Positions 26,097 through 28,433 of a stretch of DNA of 28,433 nucleotides are shown here, in pieces (the stretch's first letter is position 1; every line of letters begins with the position of its first letter). Position numbers and translations under genes: made by a program. Source of the stretch: a virus; IMG/VR virus record IMGVR_UViG_3300042866_000949, positions 1 through 28,433 of that record, one strand, 5' to 3'. The notes below the pieces were generated by a model. That model worked only from the letters and a program-made list of their open reading frames with translations, had not been told where the DNA came from and did not search any database.

Positions 26097-26574
26097 CCTA
26101 TTACTGAAGTTCATCAACAAGTCCGGCAAGATGGTTGTCGCTGACCCGTGTGTCATCAAAGACACTATCGACTGCATCGAGTTCAGCAAGGTGCGTCGTG
26201 GTGTGTGGTGTGTGACTGCATCGGTTGATGCTGATCTAACGCTGACCCAGTTCAAAGCAACACACGAAGATGCACGCATCATGACATCAGAGAATGAGAC
26301 CCACGAGGTATTGGTACAGAGTGAGCAGATGGGCTTCTTTGACGATGCAGATTACCGCAACGACAAGGTGGCAGTGACGATGCCACGTGAGCCATACAAG
26401 ACAGCGAAGGATGGCGACAAGTGGTACTGCGCAATGTCTCACATCACCAACACCGCAGACTATGGTGTGGGTGTGTATGAATGCGGGGCTATTGCAGACA
26501 TCAGCAACGGGACACACAAGGTCATTGCTCGCAAGAGTATCGACGGAACTTATGTAGAATTTGAAATCAAATAA
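26089..26574 (+). CDS. Early beta protein, weakly DUF4241-like
   Basis: A 161-residue protein. KMVVADPCVIKDTIDCIEFS, VRRGVWCVTASVD, and later DYGVGVYECGAIADISN resemble the A-D-P-C-Y...G-x-W and V-G-V-Y pattern of DUF4241-like beta proteins found on phages and bacteria, with unknown function. The middle is acidic (SENETHEVLVQSEQMGFFDD). The resemblance is weak and from memory. It overlaps the upstream gene and is followed by the DUF3846-like gene after 4 bases. Confidence 0.55.
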   Translation: MINLLLKFINKSGKMVVADPCVIKDTIDCIEFSKVRRGVWCVTASVDADLTLTQFKATHEDARIMTSENETHEVLVQSEQMGFFDDADYRNDKVAVTMPREPYKTAKDGDKWYCAMSHITNTADYGVGVYECGAIADISNGTHKVIARKSIDGTYVEFEIK

Positions 26575-26578
26575 AATT

Positions 26579-26836
26579 ATGGCAATACTAATTACAACGG
26601 ATGGCGAAGTAGTTGATAACTACGACGCTTCAGACCTCAGCAAGAAACAGAACGCAGTCGGCGGGTACATCGAGTATGTGAGAACGCGATTAGGCATGAC
26701 GTTTATTGTAAACGAGGAGGGAATGTTACTTGGGCTGAAGCCCAACATGTTGGCTAGCAGTATGGCGGAGACGCTTATACTCGGCAACGCTTTGATGGTT
26801 GATCAAAAAGAAATCGAAGAGGAGGACAGACAATGA
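26579..26836 (+). CDS. DUF3846-like protein
   Basis: The start ATG 26579 lies after the previous stop; a longer frame overlaps it. The 85 residues contain VGGYIEYVRTRLGMTFIVNE, then EGMLLGLKPNMLASSMAETL and ILGNALMVDQ. The order G-G-Y-I-E-Y-V...F-I-V-N-E-E-G-x-L-x-x-L-x-x-N-x-x-A...I-x-G-N-A-L-x-V is the DUF3846 signature known from phages and mobile elements. The function is unknown. It overlaps the next gene as ATGA. Confidence 0.65.
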   Translation: MAILITTDGEVVDNYDASDLSKKQNAVGGYIEYVRTRLGMTFIVNEEGMLLGLKPNMLASSMAETLILGNALMVDQKEIEEEDRQ

Positions 26837-27030
26837 TGGAGAAAAGAATCAATTCGGTGGAGGAACGCAGAGAGTTCGTCCAAGAGATCATCGATCGGTT
26901 GTTGTATCTTGATGCAGACAACAGAGAGAAGTTCATCAACAGCGTGCAGGGAACTGTGCGCAAGTTCAAACTACCGATGACCATCATGGACGACGGCAGC
27001 ACTCGCATCTATAAATCAGTAGCACAATGA
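26833..27030 (+). CDS. Small charged early protein (65 aa)
   Basis: A 65-residue protein: MMEKRINSVEERREFVQEII, then DRLLYLDADNREKFINSVQG and TVRKFKLPMTIMDDGSTRIY. It is helical and charged with a beta end. ATG 26833 lies in an ATGA overlap; the adjacent ATG 26836 is possible. No function is recognised. The next start overlaps the stop as ATGA. Confidence 0.65.
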   Translation: MMEKRINSVEERREFVQEIIDRLLYLDADNREKFINSVQGTVRKFKLPMTIMDDGSTRIYKSVAQ

Positions 27031-27194
27031 GGAACTTCATCATCGTAATCGCCACCATCCTATCCGGCCTCGTGTATGGATGGTGCATCGTCAAGTACCC
27101 TATCACTGCGCAGATCATTGCCGGTGGCATGGGGCTATCATTCCTGTTCATGGTGATGATAGCATTGTACCAACTTAAAAATAAAAAACAATGA
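27027..27194 (+). CDS. Small two-pass membrane protein (55 aa)
   Basis: A 55-residue gene read directly from the sequence: ATG 27027 to TGA 27194, with ATGA overlaps at both ends that support it. The protein is MRNFIIVIATILSGLVYGWC, then IVKYPITAQIIAGGMGLSFL and FMVMIALYQLKNKKQ. Two hydrophobic helices, about 3-20 and 29-49, flank a short loop. It is followed immediately by a secreted protein gene. A role in the envelope, such as superinfection exclusion, is possible but not shown. Confidence 0.7.
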   Translation: MRNFIIVIATILSGLVYGWCIVKYPITAQIIAGGMGLSFLFMVMIALYQLKNKKQ

Positions 27195-27658
27195 AAAATA
27201 AAAATCTAATCCTCACTCTCATTCTTTTTATGGGAGCCAACAAAAGTTACTCTCAGTGGGTAACCAAAACAGTAGACAACAAACTTGATGCACCCTACAA
27301 GATTTCTTATTGTAGTGATGCACTAGATAAAGCATTTATCAAGTTAGAAGTTGTAGGCGAACAACTATCATTCTACTTAGGTGGAAGTTACTTTTGTGAT
27401 GACATGATCACCGTAGATGTAGCACTGGTAGTTAACGGAGAGCCAAAGAGATACAGCATTGAAGGAATGAAATCATCTAATTCTAAGGTTCTCTTCTTAA
27501 TTGACGACTTACTTGCAGTAGAACAGGCAGAGTTTTTCAAGGACTTTAAAGCGTGTTCTTCGGCAGTAATTAGAGTTAACGAAAGCCATTGCACTTCTGA
27601 CATGTTTAAGTTCAACATGTCTGGATCCACAAACGCAGTAAACTTTATGCTTAAATAA
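27191..27658 (+). CDS. Secreted protein with Sec signal peptide
   Basis: A 155-residue protein. MKNKNLILTLILFMGANKSY, with S-Q following, is a typical Bacteroidota signal peptide, probably cut near Y-S-Q. The mature part is beta-rich with Cys residues (KISYCSDALDKAFIKLEVVG, SYFCDDMITVDVALVVNG, CSSAVIRVNESHC), so disulphides in the periplasm are likely. The DNA is more AT-rich than the genes before it. It could be a host-derived envelope protein used by the phage to change the periplasm or block other phages. No family recognised. Confidence 0.7.
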   Translation: MKNKNLILTLILFMGANKSYSQWVTKTVDNKLDAPYKISYCSDALDKAFIKLEVVGEQLSFYLGGSYFCDDMITVDVALVVNGEPKRYSIEGMKSSNSKVLFLIDDLLAVEQAEFFKDFKACSSAVIRVNESHCTSDMFKFNMSGSTNAVNFMLK

Positions 27659-27665
27659 ACGAACA

Positions 27666-28076
27666 ATGAATGACAAAATCAAAGACCTAATCGATAAAGC
27701 ATACAAAACCGATTCAATAGAAAAAAATAAATGGCGTATTGAAAACCGAGAACAACTAAGAGAACAAAGAAAAAAAGAACTTAAAGAACTTATGGAAAAA
27801 GAAAAAACAATGAGCAACAATAAACAGAGTAGCGTAGAGTGGTTGGTTGAACAAATCAAAAAAGACATCAATTTGAGATTGAGAGGATTTGATATTGACA
27901 AAGCACTTGAACAAGCCGAAGCAATGCGAAAGGATGAAATTAAAAATGCTCAAATGGATATGTTTATTCATCTTAATAATTTGCCTTATGGTTTAGAATA
28001 TCTTGAAAAACGACAAAGTGCAGAAGATTTTTCACAACAATACTACAACGAAACATTCGGAGGAGGTGAGCAATGA
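27666..28076 (+). CDS. Bacteroidota phage protein of the SVEWLVEQI type
   Basis: The frame starts at ATG 27666 (136 residues). The recognisable family begins at ATG 27810: MSNNKQSSVEWLVEQIKKDI, ALEQAEAMRKDEIKNAQMDM and QQYYNETFGG. The pattern V-E-W-L...A-x-x-M-x-K-x-Q/E-I...A-x-x-Y-Y-N-E-T-F-G is very common in Bacteroidota phages and is of unknown function. The 48 residues before it are a Lys/Glu-rich helix and may be an extension or a leader. A related gene starts at 28336. It overlaps the next frame as ATGA if that begins at 28073. Confidence 0.7.
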   Translation: MNDKIKDLIDKAYKTDSIEKNKWRIENREQLREQRKKELKELMEKEKTMSNNKQSSVEWLVEQIKKDINLRLRGFDIDKALEQAEAMRKDEIKNAQMDMFIHLNNLPYGLEYLEKRQSAEDFSQQYYNETFGGGEQ

Positions 28077-28339
28077 CAAACAATAAACAACAAACGGCAG
28101 TGAAAAAACTATTATTAGCAACATTACTTATCGGAATGGTGAGTGGTTGCGAAGAACCGACAGTATCATCAAAACCCACAAACTACACAATACCCAGTAA
28201 AGGTAAATTAGCATCAGACCCGCTTAAAGTATGTGTAATTGAAGAATGTGAATACTTTATTTGTGAGAATTACAAGGGTAATATTCTATGTCACAAAGGA
28301 AACTGCAAAAACATAATACACAAGGGAGGTAACAAATGA
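28073..28339 (+). CDS. Lipoprotein with borrowed 5' end
   Basis: An 88-residue frame from ATG 28073. Its first ten residues, MTNNKQQTAV, are those of the SVEWL-type family. GTG at 28100 then starts what looks like a normal lipoprotein, KKLLLATLLIGMVSGCEEP, with lipobox V-S-G-C. The rest has several Cys (VCVIEECEYFICENYKGNIL, then CHKGNCKNII). The GTG start gives 79 residues and is probably the functional one, because the extra ten residues spoil the signal peptide. An outer- or inner-membrane anchored periplasmic protein is expected. Its end overlaps the next start as ATGA. Confidence 0.65.
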   Translation: MTNNKQQTAVKKLLLATLLIGMVSGCEEPTVSSKPTNYTIPSKGKLASDPLKVCVIEECEYFICENYKGNILCHKGNCKNIIHKGGNK

Positions 28340-28433
28340 CAAACAATAAACAACAGACGGCAGTGGAGTGGTTGGCAGAACAAATGGAAATTTTACATTA
28401 TGATTATTGGGCTGAACATATATCAAAAGATGA
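28336..28433 (+). CDS. SVEWL-type phage protein, N-terminal part (cut by window edge)
   Basis: ATG 28336 overlaps the lipoprotein stop as ATGA and the frame is open to the window end, giving 32 residues: MTNNKQQTAVEWLAEQMEIL, then HYDYWAEHISKD. It is related to the gene at 27810 (M-S-N-N-K-Q-S-S-V-E-W-L-V-E-Q) and shares its first 30 bases, but one, with the start of the 28073 frame. Function unknown. Confidence 0.6.
   Translation, partial: MTNNKQQTAVEWLAEQMEILHYDYWAEHISKD

Noticed and set aside
1-28433. tRNA genes
   Set aside because: I looked for cloverleaf-like segments with the usual T-loop sequence and saw none; a dedicated tRNA scan would settle it.

Overview
This window looks like part of the genome of a tailed phage infecting a Bacteroidota host, probably an aquatic flavobacterium-like bacterium. 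Three things point there. Promoters are of the Bacteroidota type (TAnnTTTG, and TTTG-N20-TACCTTTG in the early region). Gene starts lack Shine-Dalgarno sequences and often follow an A-rich AATCAAATCAAA-like leader. Many proteins are of types I know from flavophage and crAss-like-related genomes: the terminase-portal pair, short-fibre proteins, a basic 48-residue protein and a u-spanin-like lysis protein. I saw no integrase, tRNA or CRISPR array. Family names are from memory; nothing was searched.

Late arm (1 to about 14.2 kb, minus strand, read right to left). Small basic or Cys-containing proteins (14208-13214) come first. Two receptor-binding cassettes follow, each a spike-base-like protein plus a long fibre (13213-11143 and 10513-8325). 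A GIY-YIG homing endonuclease gene sits behind the second fibre. Next are membrane/coiled-coil proteins and a lysis block (holin-like, u-spanin-like, M15 peptidase; 6423-5317). After a terminator and promoter come virion-type proteins, a Cpn10-like protein, a 2OG-Fe(II) oxygenase, the large terminase and the start of the portal gene, cut by the left edge. Genes mostly overlap by 1-4 bases, often as ATGA.

Centre (14.2-17.8 kb). A winged-helix-like gene on the plus strand runs head-on into a two-gene groES-groEL operon on the minus strand. Next to the groEL promoter is a gene-free AT-rich stretch with many ATGTTGA/TCAACAT heptamers and five units in exact 21-bp phase (16995-17099), a good candidate origin or control locus. 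A small minus-strand gene and a repeat-rich divergent control region (17436-17831) follow.

Early arm (17.8 kb to the end, plus strand). One gene with its own promoter and two terminators is followed by two tandem promoters and a long run of short, tightly packed genes, mostly unknown. Recognisable ones are a RadC/JAB protein, an Api92-like protein, a DUF3846-like protein, a Cys-rich phage protein, a signal-peptide protein and a lipoprotein. The most striking feature is a 17-bp palindrome, RGTGTCGTNACGACACY, seen nine times between 17740 and 22309, upstream of promoters and at gene boundaries, even when that places it in coding sequence. A related palindrome (GTGTCTTCGAWGACAC) occurs four times from 21430 to 25032, once in a structured leader. 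Together they look like a dispersed operator system limited to the early arm.
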